A stretch of DNA of 64,000 bases, taken from contig OX639991.1 in NCBI GenBank assembly GCA_951828585.1, positions 248,001 to 312,000 of the forward strand, written 5' to 3'. Made by a program: the position numbers and the translations under genes. Of this stretch, positions 34,663-43,794 are shown in pieces. Within the stretch, counting starts at the first letter, position 1; every line of letters begins with the position of its first letter. The DNA comes from Longimicrobiales bacterium. Its GTDB lineage: Bacteria; Gemmatimonadota; Gemmatimonadetes; Longimicrobiales; Gaopeijiaceae. The notes beneath the pieces are model-generated. The model was not told the origin of the DNA, searched no databases, and saw only the letters and a program-made list of their open reading frames with translations.

Positions 34663-37005
34663 GTGCGCTTCCAAAGCTCCCCCCTTTCAGCCGAGCTCCT
34701 GAAGACGACGCCCAAGGTGTACGACAAACTGCCCCGATCCTCCCTGCTCTTCCTGGGCGCCCTGTTTGCCCTGCCCGCCTGCCCGATCGCTTCGCAGGAG
34801 TCGAACGGTGCGGACAACGGGGCGGTGGCACTGGTGGCGTTTCCCGTTGCCGCCGAAGTCATGATTCAACTCGACGGCCGACTCGACGAGCCGCTTTGGC
34901 AGAACGCAACCGCCATCTCCGACTTCACCCAGCAGGAACCCGTCGAGGGCGGGGAGCCCTCCGAGCGGACCGAGATCCGCGTGGTCTTCGACGAGGACCA
35001 CCTCTACATCGGCGCGATCCTGTACGACGATCCCGCCGGGATCCTCGCCTACCAGCGCCAGCGCGACGCCAGCTTGGGCACCGACGACCGCTTCATGTGG
35101 ATCCTGGACACCTTCCTGGACGGGCGCACGGGGTACTTCTTCGAGATCAATCCCGCAGGACTGATGGGGGACGGGATCCTGACCGGCGGGGGTCGGGGTG
35201 GGGGCGGCGGGGGAGGCGGAGGCGGCAAGGCCTGGGACGGAATCTGGGAGGCCCACACCGCCGAGCGTCCCGATGGCTGGTCGGCCGAGATCAGGATCCC
35301 CTTCCGAACGCTCAACTTCAACCCCGATCTGGACAGCTGGGGCATCAACTTCCAGCGCACCATCCGCCGCCGCAACGAGGAGATTCTGTGGCGGGGCTTC
35401 CGCCGCAACGAGGGACTGTTCAGGCCGGTGTACGCTGGGCGGCTCACGGGCCTGCGTAACCTGTCGCAGGGGCTGGGGCTGGAGGCCAGGCCGTCCGCCG
35501 TCGCGAGCTGGCGAAACGTTCCCGACAACACCGATCCCACAACGTTCCCCCGGGACATCAGTCTGGACGTGAACTACAGCCTCACCTCGAGCCTGCGGGC
35601 GTCGGCGAGCATCAATACGGACTTCGCCGAGGTGGAGAGCGACCAGCGGCGCGTCAACCTCACGCGGTTTCCGCAACGATTCCCCGAACGGCGCGACTTC
35701 TTTCTCGAAGGATCGGGCGTCTTCACCTTCGCCCCCCGGAGCGGTCCGTCCCCCTTCTTCTCACGGCGGATCGGACTCAGGTCGGGCGAGCAAGTCCCCA
35801 TCCAGTACGGGACGCGCCTCACCGGGCAGGCGGGGCGGTACGAGCTGGGGTTCTACCAGATCGGGACCAGTTCGCATACGTACTTCCCCTCCGGGATCGA
35901 TGCCGAGACCGTCCTTCCCCGCGAGAGCTTCACGGTCGCGCGCGTCAAGCGCTCGATTCTGGAGCAGTCGACGATCGGCGCAATCTACACGCGCGTGTCC
36001 ACCGTGGCCGATCCCTTGGGCTACGCCCCCGAAGTCGGCCACACGGTGGGCTTCGACATGCAGCTCAATACGCGTCGGTTCCTGGGCGACAACCGGGCCG
36101 AAATGGAGGCCTTTTTCGTCTGGAACTCCAACCCGGATCCCACGGTGGACCGTTCGCTGGGCGACCTGACGGCGCGTGGCTTCCGCTTGAACTTCCCCAA
36201 CGACGTCTGGCAAGCGCACCTGTCCTACAGGGAGTTCGGCGACGACTACCAGCCCACCCTCGGGTTCGTGGCCAGGAACGGGTTCCGCCGGGTGGAGCCG
36301 CGCATCGGCTGGGCCCCGAGGCCTGCGAGCATCGACTGGATCCGTCAGCTCGAATTCGCGATCCAGTTCCGCAACCTGACCCAGCTCGGCACCGGGATTC
36401 TGGAGGAACGGGAGTGGCAGCTCGACCTGTTCGACATCGACTTCGAGAGCGGCGACAACTTCGAGGTCCAGGCCACGCGTACGCTGGAATTTCTCGACAA
36501 CGGCTACGAAGTGAGCGAAGGCATCGACATTCTGCCGGGCGAGTACACCTCGTGGGAGTGGAGCATGCAGGGCCGTACTGCGTCGCGAAGGCGCGTGTCG
36601 GGGGGCGGCAGCGTGAGCCGGGGCGGGTTCTGGGACGGAAACCGGACCCGCTTCGACCTGCGGGCGTCGTTTCGGCCCAACCCGGGCGTGAGCATCTCGG
36701 CCAACTTCGAGCACAACAAGGTGACGCTGCCACGGGGCGACTTCGACGCCGACGTCTACGAGATCGAGGGCGAGTGGAACCCCAGTCAGTGGGTCAGCCT
36801 GACCAACCAGGTCCAGTACGACAACGACAGCGACATCGTGGGACTGTTCGCGCGCCTGCGATGGATCGTGCGGCCCGGAAACGACGTCTTCCTCGTGTAC
36901 ACGCACAACTGGCGCAACCTGGGCCTCGACATCCTCGACGATCGGGATCTGGTCACGCTGTCGCGCGGCGGCGCGGTGAAGATGAACTACACGTACCGGT
37001 TCTGA
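34663..37005 (+). CDS. DUF5916-type outer-membrane protein with CBM9-like domain
   Basis: 780 aa. GTG 34663 follows GAGGGAAG closely; GTG 34717 is an alternative nearer the signal LLFLGALFALPACPIASQ. Residues about 65-265 resemble the CBM9-like domain (IQLDGRLDEPLWQNA, RTEIRVVFDEDHLYIGAILYDDP, FFEINPAGLMGDG). A Gly run (GGGRGGGGGGGGGGKAWD) interrupts it. The remainder is a long beta-rich region with alternating aromatic residues (FSRRIGLRSGEQVPI ... GAVKMNYTYRF), ending in Phe like outer-membrane barrels. Substrate unknown. Transcribed divergently from the acidic lipoprotein. Confidence 0.8.
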   Translation: MRFQSSPLSAELLKTTPKVYDKLPRSSLLFLGALFALPACPIASQESNGADNGAVALVAFPVAAEVMIQLDGRLDEPLWQNATAISDFTQQEPVEGGEPSERTEIRVVFDEDHLYIGAILYDDPAGILAYQRQRDASLGTDDRFMWILDTFLDGRTGYFFEINPAGLMGDGILTGGGRGGGGGGGGGGKAWDGIWEAHTAERPDGWSAEIRIPFRTLNFNPDLDSWGINFQRTIRRRNEEILWRGFRRNEGLFRPVYAGRLTGLRNLSQGLGLEARPSAVASWRNVPDNTDPTTFPRDISLDVNYSLTSSLRASASINTDFAEVESDQRRVNLTRFPQRFPERRDFFLEGSGVFTFAPRSGPSPFFSRRIGLRSGEQVPIQYGTRLTGQAGRYELGFYQIGTSSHTYFPSGIDAETVLPRESFTVARVKRSILEQSTIGAIYTRVSTVADPLGYAPEVGHTVGFDMQLNTRRFLGDNRAEMEAFFVWNSNPDPTVDRSLGDLTARGFRLNFPNDVWQAHLSYREFGDDYQPTLGFVARNGFRRVEPRIGWAPRPASIDWIRQLEFAIQFRNLTQLGTGILEEREWQLDLFDIDFESGDNFEVQATRTLEFLDNGYEVSEGIDILPGEYTSWEWSMQGRTASRRRVSGGGSVSRGGFWDGNRTRFDLRASFRPNPGVSISANFEHNKVTLPRGDFDADVYEIEGEWNPSQWVSLTNQVQYDNDSDIVGLFARLRWIVRPGNDVFLVYTHNWRNLGLDILDDRDLVTLSRGGAVKMNYTYRF

Positions 37006-37012
37006 GGGGGAG

Positions 37013-37085
37013 TGGAGCCAACCGGGATCGAACCGGTGACCTCTGGCTTGCAAAGCCAGCGCTCTCCCAGCTGAGCTATGGCCCC
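37013..37085 (-). tRNA. tRNA-Ala (anticodon UGC)
   Basis: 73-nt cloverleaf on the minus strand. The acceptor stem GGGGCCA pairs with TGGCTCC plus discriminator A. The D arm is AGCTCAGCTGGGAGAGC. The anticodon arm CTGGC-TTTGCAA-GCCAG has anticodon TGC, and the T arm has GGTTCGATCC. CCA is not encoded. No introns or flanking integrase. Confidence 0.97.
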
Positions 37086-37242
37086 GAGGGTCCGGCGTGA
37101 GGCCGGAGCACAGTGAAGATAGCGCCGGGGCGGAATGGTTCCAAAGTGGGTGCTGGCGCCAGCCGCGCTCCCGGTCCGCCCTGTCGTTCCCCGCTGCGGG
37201 AACATTTGTGCTCGCCGCACGCGATTTCGGTTATATTGGGCC

Positions 37243-38697
37243 ATGAGACAACTTGCGGCGGGTCTCCTCATCGCTGTCTTCCTGGCGGGGTGTAACACGG
37301 GCGACGACGTGTCCCGCCAAACCGAGGACGCCGCCGAAACTCCGGTGGGGGGCGCCAACCCCGCCCCGGAGCCCTCGTCTTCGGTCTCGGCTACTCCGGT
37401 CGAGGAGATTCCGGTCGAGGAAACGGCGGTCGAGGACGAGGACGAGTCCAATCCGGACCCCGACCCCCTCACCCGGGCACCGGCCGATGGTGCCATCACC
37501 CCCGGCGAGCGCACCTTCTTCTTCTTCGAGCGACCCGAGCACGTGCGCGGACTCTATGTGAACGCGTGGTCCGCGGGGTCGCGGCGGCGCATGGCCGCAC
37601 TGATCAATCTCGCCCGGCGCACCGAAGTCAACAGCTTCGTCATCGACATCAAGGATGCCACCGGCTACGTGAGTCACCGCACTGCCGTGCCCATGGCCCA
37701 CGAGATCGGTGCAACCGGGGAGGTCCGCATTCCCAGCATGACCTGGTTGCTCACGCAGCTCGAGGAGGCGGGTATCTACCCCATCGCGCGCATCGTCATC
37801 GTGAAGGATCCTGTGCTCGCGGCGGCGCACCCCGAGCTGGCGGTGCAGGACACGTCGGGCGGGGTGTGGGAGGACAACAACGGGACGGTGTGGCTGAATC
37901 CGTTCAACCGCGGGGTCTGGGACTATCACGTCGACCTCGCGCGCGAGTTGGCGGAAATGGGCTTCGCCGAGATCCAGTGGGACTACGTGCGATTCCCGGA
38001 CGCGCCGGCGTCGGCGCTCGGGCGCGCGGACTTCCCTGGCCGTGACGGCCGACCCCGCACCGAAGCGATCCGGGAATTCCTCGCATACAGTCGCGAGGAG
38101 CTTTCCGAACTGGGGGTGGACGTCACCGCCGATGTCTTCGGGGTGACGACCACGGCCACACACGACGTGGGAATCGGGCAGGTGTGGGAGTCGTTCATCG
38201 ACGTGGTCGACGTGGCGCTGCCCATGGTCTACCCGAGCCACTACTGGAAGGGCAGCTTCGGCTACCAGAGGCCCAATTCATACCCGTACGAGATCGTGCG
38301 CCACGCGCTGGAGGACGCGATTGAGCGGTCGGCCGGGTTGGAGGATGCCGGCGCCACGCGGCCATGGCTCCAGGACTTCACCCTGGGTGCGCCCCGCTAC
38401 GAGGCACCGGAGGTCCGCGCCCAGATCCAGGCCACCTACGACGTGGGCATCGAGGAGTGGATCCTGTGGAATCCGGGCAGCCGCTACACGGAAGCCGCGC
38501 TTGAACCGGCGGAAGGGTTCCTCGAGGAGCCGATGGTTCGGATCGCGAACGAGATCATCCCGGTTTCGAGGCGCTTCGAGTTGTTCGATACGGTGACGGT
38601 GGTGGTGGAGGGAGAGGGGGATGCAGCGGCTGACAGTGCGCGGGACACGACGGTTGCCACCGACACGACCGGGGTGGGGAGGGGGTCCGGCCGGTAG
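37243..38697 (+). CDS. Putative glycoside-hydrolase-like TIM barrel lipoprotein (DUF4015)
   Basis: 484 aa, ATG 37243. The lipobox is VFLAGC. An acidic, Thr/Glu-rich linker (about 20-95) precedes the barrel: VRGLYVNAWSAGS, NSFVIDIKDATGYV, YPIARIVIVKDP, NPFNRGVWDYHVDLARELAEMGF, EIQWDYVRFPD, VDVTADVFGVTT and VALPMVYPSHYW. The family is assigned to TIM-barrel glycoside hydrolases by similarity only; the acidic residues in DIKDATG and QWDYVRFPD are candidates for catalysis. A TATATT box ends 5 nt before the ATG, so the transcript may be leaderless. Confidence 0.85.
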   Translation: MRQLAAGLLIAVFLAGCNTGDDVSRQTEDAAETPVGGANPAPEPSSSVSATPVEEIPVEETAVEDEDESNPDPDPLTRAPADGAITPGERTFFFFERPEHVRGLYVNAWSAGSRRRMAALINLARRTEVNSFVIDIKDATGYVSHRTAVPMAHEIGATGEVRIPSMTWLLTQLEEAGIYPIARIVIVKDPVLAAAHPELAVQDTSGGVWEDNNGTVWLNPFNRGVWDYHVDLARELAEMGFAEIQWDYVRFPDAPASALGRADFPGRDGRPRTEAIREFLAYSREELSELGVDVTADVFGVTTTATHDVGIGQVWESFIDVVDVALPMVYPSHYWKGSFGYQRPNSYPYEIVRHALEDAIERSAGLEDAGATRPWLQDFTLGAPRYEAPEVRAQIQATYDVGIEEWILWNPGSRYTEAALEPAEGFLEEPMVRIANEIIPVSRRFELFDTVTVVVEGEGDAAADSARDTTVATDTTGVGRGSGR

Positions 38698-38789
38698 CGG
38701 ACCGATTCCGCGGCGCCTGCGGGCCGTGCACCCTTCAGGTCCCCGTCCCGCTCAACCACCTCTGTTCGGTTCCCCAGGTGTCCCCCGGC

Positions 38790-39761
38790 TCAGCCCAGCG
38801 CGGCCGCATAGCTTCGCACCACGTCCCCCGCGGACTCGATCGCCGAGATCCCGGCCACGCTCTTGCCCGCCTGCCACAGCTCCTTTTCCTCGTCGTGCAA
38901 CGACCGTTTGAGCTGCCAGAAGGACTTCACCGAGTAGGCCAGGCGCATCCAGTGCTTGGTGCGGTTGCTTCGCAGCAGCTGCTTCGCCAGCGGACCCGCC
39001 TTGAGACCCATGCGGCGCACGTACGGGGTGTGCAGCAGGGAGACAGGCACCCCCGTCAGCCTCTCCGAAAGCACCACATCGCCCTCGCCCGCCTCCAGGA
39101 TGGCGCGCTTGTAGGCGTCCGAAGCGGTGCATTCGTGCGTGGCGATGAACCGGGTCCCCAACTGAACACCCGCGTAGCCAAGCTCCAGCGCCCGGGCAAA
39201 CTCGCGCGGCGTCCCCACCCCCCCCGCGCACACCACCGGAACCTCCAGATCGCCCACCTCATCCAGCAACGCCTCCACGCCACGCGGACCCGCGTGCCCC
39301 CCCGCCCGGCGATTCACCGCAATCAGCCCGTGCACCCCCGACTCGAGCCCCTTGAGCGCCCACTTGCGCTCCGTCACGTCGTGGTAGACCACGCCCCCGT
39401 GCGGCTCCACCCGCTCCACCACCCACCGCGGCTTGCCCAGCGACGTGACGAAGAAACGCACCCCCTCCTCCAGCGCGATGTCGATCCACTCGATCATCCG
39501 TTCGTGGTACTTCTTCGATGCCTTCTCGATCAGCGCGTTCATGCCGATTGGCCTGTCGGTCAGGGTGTGAATGTGGCGCAGCCCCTCGCGGAAGTCGTAC
39601 CCGTGCACCCAGGTCAGGCTGACCGGCTGCACGATCCCGATCCCCCCCGCCTCCGACGCCGCCGCCACGAGCTCGGGATTGCTGCACGGGTACATCGCCC
39701 CGCAGATGAGCGGCACCTCGATTCCGGCGTGCGCGGTGAGCGGAGTGGCGTGGGTGGTCAT
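38790..39761 (-). CDS. Nitronate monooxygenase-like FMN oxidoreductase
   Basis: 323 aa from ATG 39761; the longer frame to 39824 overlaps the divergent neighbour. TIM-barrel FMN protein of the 2-nitropropane dioxygenase/NAD(P)H-flavin oxidoreductase family: VPLICGAMYPCSNPELVAAASEAGGIGIV at the start, VVCAGGVGTPREFARALELGYAGVQLGTRFIATHEC for phosphate binding. The C-terminal helices contain RSNRTKHWMRLAYSVKSFW. It oxidises nitroalkanes or related anions in characterised members; the substrate here is open. Cytoplasmic, single gene. Confidence 0.85.
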   Translation of the reverse strand: MTTHATPLTAHAGIEVPLICGAMYPCSNPELVAAASEAGGIGIVQPVSLTWVHGYDFREGLRHIHTLTDRPIGMNALIEKASKKYHERMIEWIDIALEEGVRFFVTSLGKPRWVVERVEPHGGVVYHDVTERKWALKGLESGVHGLIAVNRRAGGHAGPRGVEALLDEVGDLEVPVVCAGGVGTPREFARALELGYAGVQLGTRFIATHECTASDAYKRAILEAGEGDVVLSERLTGVPVSLLHTPYVRRMGLKAGPLAKQLLRSNRTKHWMRLAYSVKSFWQLKRSLHDEEKELWQAGKSVAGISAIESAGDVVRSYAAALG

Positions 39762-39817
39762 GTTAGCTTCGTAGTCGCGGGCATATCCATTCCTGAACCT
39801 CGGGCTCTCCACGCGCA

Positions 39818-40606
39818 ATGGCATCCGACGACCGACGCCCCCCTTCCCGCCGGTACGGCGACGAGGCCGTGCGCCTCCTCCTGGAGCTGGCCACGGAGCT
39901 TCAGGACGAGGAGGCAGGGCACGGTCGCGGCAAACACCACGAAGGACTCACGCTGGCCCAGATTCAGGAGGCCGCGGCCGAGGTGGGGATCGATCCGGTG
40001 TTTGTCCAGCGCGCCGCGGCCCGGATCGATCTATCCGCTACCTCGGAGCCGGAAGTGTGGTGGGCGTGGCTGGCAGGGACACCCCTGACGATCCGTACGG
40101 AGCGGGTCGTGCCGGGTGAAATCACCAACGATGATTTCCGACAGGTCCCCGCGGAAATGGATGCGAAGCACACTTTCCTCGGACCCGGCAGCGTTTCGAC
40201 GACCGGCCGCACGCTCACCTGGAAGTCGGCGCAAGAGGGGAATCGCTCCATCCACGTCGCCGTAGCATCACGGATGGGAGAAACCCGCATTCACGCCTCG
40301 GAGGAATTGCATTCGGTGGCCGACAATCTCTTCGGCGGCATAGTTGGAGCGGGAGGACTGGCAGTGGGGCTGGGCGTCGGCATCTCCGTGGGCGGAAAGA
40401 TCCTCGGGTCCACACTCTTTACCGTGCTGTTCCCGCTCGCCCTGATCGGTGGACTCTACTTCGGGGCCCGGCGCATCATGAAGTGGATCAGCGCGAGGCG
40501 CCGCCGGATACTGGACGCCCTGGCAGATCGGATCGCCGACTACGCGCGCCCCGATGACGACACCGAGGCGCAGGAGGACCCGAGCCCCCCCGCCCTACCA
40601 GGATGA
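39818..40606 (+). CDS. Predicted membrane protein of unknown function
   Basis: 262 aa. The N-terminus (about 15-70) resembles a small helical domain with [24 protein letters not shown] and [19 protein letters not shown] beta-rich middle part follows ([38 protein letters not shown]). Two membrane helices (about 180-222: [20 protein letters not shown] and [17 protein letters not shown]) and a basic cytoplasmic tail end it. No known family. Its 3' end overlaps that of rpsN on the other strand by 12 nt. Confidence 0.7.
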   Translation: MASDDRRPPSRRYGDEAVRLLLELATELQDEEAGHGRGKHHEGLTLAQIQEAAAEVGIDPVFVQRAAARIDLSATSEPEVWWAWLAGTPLTIRTERVVPGEITNDDFRQVPAEMDAKHTFLGPGSVSTTGRTLTWKSAQEGNRSIHVAVASRMGETRIHASEELHSVADNLFGGIVGAGGLAVGLGVGISVGGKILGSTLFTVLFPLALIGGLYFGARRIMKWISARRRRILDALADRIADYARPDDDTEAQEDPSPPALPG

Positions 40607-40900
40607 CTTGCGAACCCCCGGGATCAACCCGTGGAGGGACATCTCGCGAAAGGCGATCCGGGAAATGCCGAACTTGCCGATGAAGCCGCGGGGCCGCCCG
40701 GTCATCTGGCAGCGGTTGCGGAAGCGCACGGCAGCCGAATCGCGGGGAAGCGCCTGCAGCGACGCCATGGCCTTCCGTTTCGCGTCGGGCGAGGCCGCCG
40801 GATCCTTCATGATGCTCGTCAGTTCCAGCCGCTTCTCGGCGTACCTGGCGACCAGCTCCGCGCGGCGGTCGTTCTTCTGCAGTTTGCCCTTCTTGGCCAT
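40595..40900 (-). CDS. rpsN: 30S ribosomal protein S14, zinc-free long form
   Basis: 101 aa from ATG 40900. [24 protein letters not shown] at the start and [30 protein letters not shown] at the end are typical of S14. The four-Cys zinc site of the short form is absent (only one Cys remains), so this is the zinc-independent long form as in E. coli. It is here outside the usual spc operon. The converging gene at 39818-40606 overlaps its last codons. Confidence 0.95.
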   Translation of the reverse strand: MAKKGKLQKNDRRAELVARYAEKRLELTSIMKDPAASPDAKRKAMASLQALPRDSAAVRFRNRCQMTGRPRGFIGKFGISRIAFREMSLHGLIPGVRKSSW

Positions 40901-41031
40901 TCGGTGATTCTCTGGGGGGTGGGGGTGGTGTCTGGAGTCGACATGCACCGTAGCCTTTAATTGTCGCCAATTCGGGGAGGGGAATCAAGGTCATCAGGCG
41001 GGCTCGCTCACCCCCAGCCACCTTCCCCCCC

Positions 41032-41586
41032 TCAATGCGGCCGATACGCCTCCACCCGAGCCCGGTCCGTCTCCAGATACGGCCCCCCGATCAGGTCCAC
41101 GCAGTCCGGCACCGCCGCGAACACCGCGTCCAGACACTCTCGCACGGCCTTCGGCGACCCAGGCAGGTTGATAATCAACCCCCTCCCCCGCACCCCCGCC
41201 ACCTGCCGCGACAGGATCGCCGTCGGCACATGGGGACGCGACACGGCGCGCATGGCCTCGCCAAACCCGGCCAGCTCCTTGTCGAGCACGGCAGCCGTCG
41301 CCTCGGGGGTGACGTCACGCGGCGCGGGCCCGGTCCCCCCCGTGGTAATCACCAGACAGCACCCCAGGTCGTCCACCAACTCCACCAGCGTCGCGCTGAT
41401 CAGCTCCACCTCGTCCGCAATCACCCGGCTCTCGGCCTCCCACGGAGTCACCAGCACCTCAGCCAGGTACTCGCGCACCGCCGGCCCGCCCCGGTCCTCG
41501 TACTCTCCGCGGGACGCACGGTCCGACACCGACACGATGCCGACGCGCACAGGTCTCCCGCCCGAACTGCCGTCCTTGTCGCCCAT
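41032..41586 (-). CDS. mog: Molybdopterin adenylyltransferase family (MogA/MoaB)
   Basis: 184 aa from ATG 41586. It adenylylates molybdopterin as the step before Mo insertion. Family motifs: RVGIVSVSDRASRGEYEDRGG at the N-terminus, CLVITTGGTGPAPRDVTPEA with the acidic residue and Gly loop, and GLIINLPGSPKAVRECLDAV. Length and the GEYEDRGGP motif favour MogA over MoaB, but the two are hard to separate by eye. No other moa/moe genes are in the window. It diverges from the MazG-like gene with a 79-nt gap. Confidence 0.85.
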   Translation of the reverse strand: MGDKDGSSGGRPVRVGIVSVSDRASRGEYEDRGGPAVREYLAEVLVTPWEAESRVIADEVELISATLVELVDDLGCCLVITTGGTGPAPRDVTPEATAAVLDKELAGFGEAMRAVSRPHVPTAILSRQVAGVRGRGLIINLPGSPKAVRECLDAVFAAVPDCVDLIGGPYLETDRARVEAYRPH

Positions 41587-41665
41587 GTTCGACAATATGG
41601 CCCGTTTGTGGCATTTTTTCACGGCACGGACGGAACCGCCGCCCACCCCTCGCCAGCCCCTGCCC

Positions 41666-42037
41666 ATGAACGACGACATCCTCGCGGACTCCGCCAGCGC
41701 TCTTCTCCCCGCCAGCTACCGGGGACTCGGAACACTCCAGACGGAGTTCCAGCGCTACCAGGAGGCCGCCTTCCCCCACCGCCCACCCCGGTTCTTCGCC
41801 CTGGAACTGGCCGGCGAGACCGGGGAGCTCGCCAACTTGGAGAAGAAGGTCTGGAAAGGCCGGCATGTGGACGAGGCGGACTTCGTGGACGAAGCAGCGG
41901 ACGTCTGCATCGCCCTGCTGAACTTCGCCAACAGCCGCGGCATCGACCTGGCCGCCGCGGTTGAACAGAAAATGCGACACATCGACAGGAGACGACGCGC
42001 CGAGCCGGAAGCTCCCGGCGCCCCGAACGACATATGA
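41666..42037 (+). CDS. MazG-like nucleotide pyrophosphohydrolase
   Basis: 123 aa from ATG 41666. It carries the single MazG-fold four-helix motif: ALELAGETGELANLEKKVWKG (ExxE metal ligands) and DEADFVDEAADVCIALLNFA (ExxxD). Such small proteins hydrolyse nucleoside triphosphates, including damaged or deoxy forms, to monophosphate and PPi. The stop overlaps the folE2 ATG by 4 nt (ATGA), so they are translated together. GTP-derived folate precursors are chemically suitable substrates in this pair, though that link is inference. Confidence 0.8.
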   Translation: MNDDILADSASALLPASYRGLGTLQTEFQRYQEAAFPHRPPRFFALELAGETGELANLEKKVWKGRHVDEADFVDEAADVCIALLNFANSRGIDLAAAVEQKMRHIDRRRRAEPEAPGAPNDI

Positions 42038-42834
42038 ACGGACCAGTTGAAACCGCCACCCTGGCCGACGTGCAGGCCAACCCCGACGGGCGCCGTGTCC
42101 CCATCGCGAAGGTGGGGGTGCAGAACATCCGCTTCCCGATCGCCGTGAAGGACCGGCAGAAGGTGGCGCAGCACACCGTGGCCACGATCGACATGTCGGT
42201 GGACCTGCCCCACCACTTCAAGGGCACCCACATGAGCCGCTTCATGGAGATCCTTAACTCCCACGATGGCGTCGTGTCGGGGGACGCGCTGCCGGATATC
42301 CTGCGTACCATGCGCGAACGACTGGACGCCGAGACCGCGCACCTGCGCGTTTCCTTCCCCTACTTCATGGAGAAGCGGGCGCCGGTCACGGGCGCGGCGG
42401 GGCTGCTGTCGTACGACTGCGCCTTCGACGCGTCGAGCGGCATCGAGGACGATTTCGTGCTCACGGTGAAGGTCCCGGTCACCACGCTCTGCCCCTGCTC
42501 GCGCGAGATCAGCGCCCGTGGTGCCCACAACCAGCGCAGCATGGTGACCGTCCAGGCGCGTTTCGACGGCGAGCTGTGGATCGAGGACGTGGTCGCGCTG
42601 GTGGACGAATCGGCCTCGTGCGGCCTGTATCCTGTGCTCAAGCGCGCCGACGAAAAGTGGGTCACCGAGCAGGCCTACGACAACCCGCGTTTCGTGGAGG
42701 ACCTGGTGCGCGAGGTGACGCTGGGGCTCCGCGCGATGAACCAGGTGACGTGGTTCAGGGTGCACGTGGTCAACTTCGAGTCGATCCACGAGCACGACGC
42801 GTACGCCGAGGTGGAGGAGACGAAACGCGGGTAG
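42034..42834 (+). CDS. folE2: GTP cyclohydrolase I type B (FolE2)
   Basis: 266 aa. It converts GTP to dihydroneopterin triphosphate, the first step of folate (and queuosine) synthesis. The signature TTLCPCSREISARGAHNQRS carries the nucleophile-region Cys153/Cys155 and His166, with VGVQNIRFPI near the start and KGTHMSRFMEIL in the N-terminal half. FolE2 is the metal-flexible form that can replace the zinc-dependent FolE. It is coupled to the MazG-like gene by ATGA overlap and lies beside four ribosomal genes of zinc-free type. Confidence 0.95.
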   Translation: MNGPVETATLADVQANPDGRRVPIAKVGVQNIRFPIAVKDRQKVAQHTVATIDMSVDLPHHFKGTHMSRFMEILNSHDGVVSGDALPDILRTMRERLDAETAHLRVSFPYFMEKRAPVTGAAGLLSYDCAFDASSGIEDDFVLTVKVPVTTLCPCSREISARGAHNQRSMVTVQARFDGELWIEDVVALVDESASCGLYPVLKRADEKWVTEQAYDNPRFVEDLVREVTLGLRAMNQVTWFRVHVVNFESIHEHDAYAEVEETKRG

Positions 42835-42860
42835 CGGGGCTGTCTTGCGCCCCGGAGGAG

Positions 42861-42881
42861 GTCCGCGAGCAATTCGCGGAC
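42861..42881. terminator. Hairpin between convergent folE2 and rpmE2
   Basis: GTCCGCGA and TCGCGGAC form a perfect 8-bp stem with a GCAAT loop. It lies between the stop of folE2 (42834) and that of rpmE2 (42889). No strong T-run follows, so it would be a GC-type bidirectional terminator. Confidence 0.5.
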
Positions 42882-42888
42882 GGGCCCG

Positions 42889-43152
42889 CTATTCCTCTTC
42901 GGACTCCTCCTGGATCCCGTAGCGGCGCTGGAAGCGCTCCACGCGTCCCGCGGTGTCGAGCAGCCGCTGGGTGCCCGTGTAGAACGGGTGCGACGACGAC
43001 GAGATCTCGAGGGTGACGAGCGGGTACTCGTTTCCGTCCTCCCACTCGATCTTCCGCTTGGTCGAGACGGTGGAGCGGGTCAGGAAGGCGTAGCCGGTGG
43101 AGACGTCCTGGAAGACGACGGGCCGGTATTGGGGATGAATGTTCTTTTTCAC
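42889..43152 (-). CDS. rpmE2: 50S ribosomal protein L31 type B
   Basis: 87 aa from GTG 43152, which gives [20 protein letters not shown], the standard L31 start. It continues with [46 protein letters not shown]. It lacks all Cys, so it is the zinc-independent type B form; its length also fits. A likely promoter (TTGACC, 18 nt, TAGCTT) lies at 43218-43247. Divergent from rpmG. Confidence 0.95.
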   Translation of the reverse strand: MKKNIHPQYRPVVFQDVSTGYAFLTRSTVSTKRKIEWEDGNEYPLVTLEISSSSHPFYTGTQRLLDTAGRVERFQRRYGIQEESEEE

Positions 43153-43217
43153 TTCGGGTATTCCGGGTTTCGCTCCGCGGCGTCCGCGTGCGCTGGGTTC
43201 GGTAACGGCGAACATAC

Positions 43218-43247
43218 AAGCTATTCCGACTGGACGAATCCGGTCAA
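43218..43247 (-). promoter_or_regulatory. Sigma-70-type promoter for rpmE2
   Basis: On the minus strand TTGACC (43242-43247), an 18-nt spacer and TAGCTT (43218-43223) fit a housekeeping promoter. It would give a leader of about 60 nt before the GTG at 43152. No palindrome suggestive of a Zur site is seen. Confidence 0.4.
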
Positions 43248-43336
43248 CGGGCTATCTTAATTGGCGGCCCACGGCGGACCCGGCGAGCGCCGGGTCGAGG
43301 AAGCGGGTGAATGCACGGGCCAACGAAGGAGAAACC

Positions 43337-43504
43337 ATGGCGAAGTCCGGCAAGGGCCCTCGGGTCACGATCAAGATGTCGAGCACCGAGAGCCCGCATC
43401 GCTTTACCACCACGAAGAACAAGAGAAACCACCCCCAGCGTCTGGAACTCAGGCGCTACGACCCCGTCCTGCGCCGCCACGTCCTCTTCAAGGAAGAAAA
43501 GTAG
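43337..43504 (+). CDS. rpmG: 50S ribosomal protein L33, zinc-free form
   Basis: 55 aa from ATG 43337, with AAGGAGA 5 nt upstream. [43 protein letters not shown] is L33. The two CxxC zinc pairs of the C+ form are replaced (no Cys at all). Followed 50 nt later by rpmB in the same direction, the usual rpmG-rpmB pairing in inverted order. Confidence 0.95.
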   Translation: MAKSGKGPRVTIKMSSTESPHRFTTTKNKRNHPQRLELRRYDPVLRRHVLFKEEK

Positions 43505-43554
43505 GCTCGCGCGGAATCATCCACGAACTCTAGGGGTACAAACGGAGGATCACG

Positions 43555-43794
43555 ATGTCCCGCAAGTGCGACATCACGGGGAAACGGCCCCTGGTCGGGA
43601 ACAACGTCTCCCACGCTCACAACAAGACCAAGAAGCGGCAGCTGCCGAACCTGCAGAAGAAGCGGATCTTCGTCCCCGAGCTGGGGAAGAGGGTGCGGAT
43701 CAAGGTCTCCACTTCCGCCTTGCGGTCGATCGACAAGATGGGGTTGGCGGCATTTCTGCGGAAGAACGGGCTCTCGCTCAGCGACGTTACCTAG
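43555..43794 (+). CDS. rpmB: 50S ribosomal protein L28
   Basis: 79 aa from ATG 43555 behind a GGAGGATCACG site. MSRKCDITGKRPLVGNNVSHAHNKTKKRQLPNLQ is the conserved L28 start. It has a single Cys instead of the CxxC pairs of zinc-binding L28, so it is the C- form like E. coli. The following outer-membrane protein gene starts inside or right after this gene. Confidence 0.95.
   Translation: MSRKCDITGKRPLVGNNVSHAHNKTKKRQLPNLQKKRIFVPELGKRVRIKVSTSALRSIDKMGLAAFLRKNGLSLSDVT

Noticed and set aside
42861-42881. Regulatory operator instead of terminator
   Set aside because: GC-rich stem between two convergent stops; position favours transcription end over regulation.
43153-43336. Zur box between rpmE2 and rpmG
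   Set aside because: No inverted repeat of the expected kind was found; only a promoter-like pair of hexamers.
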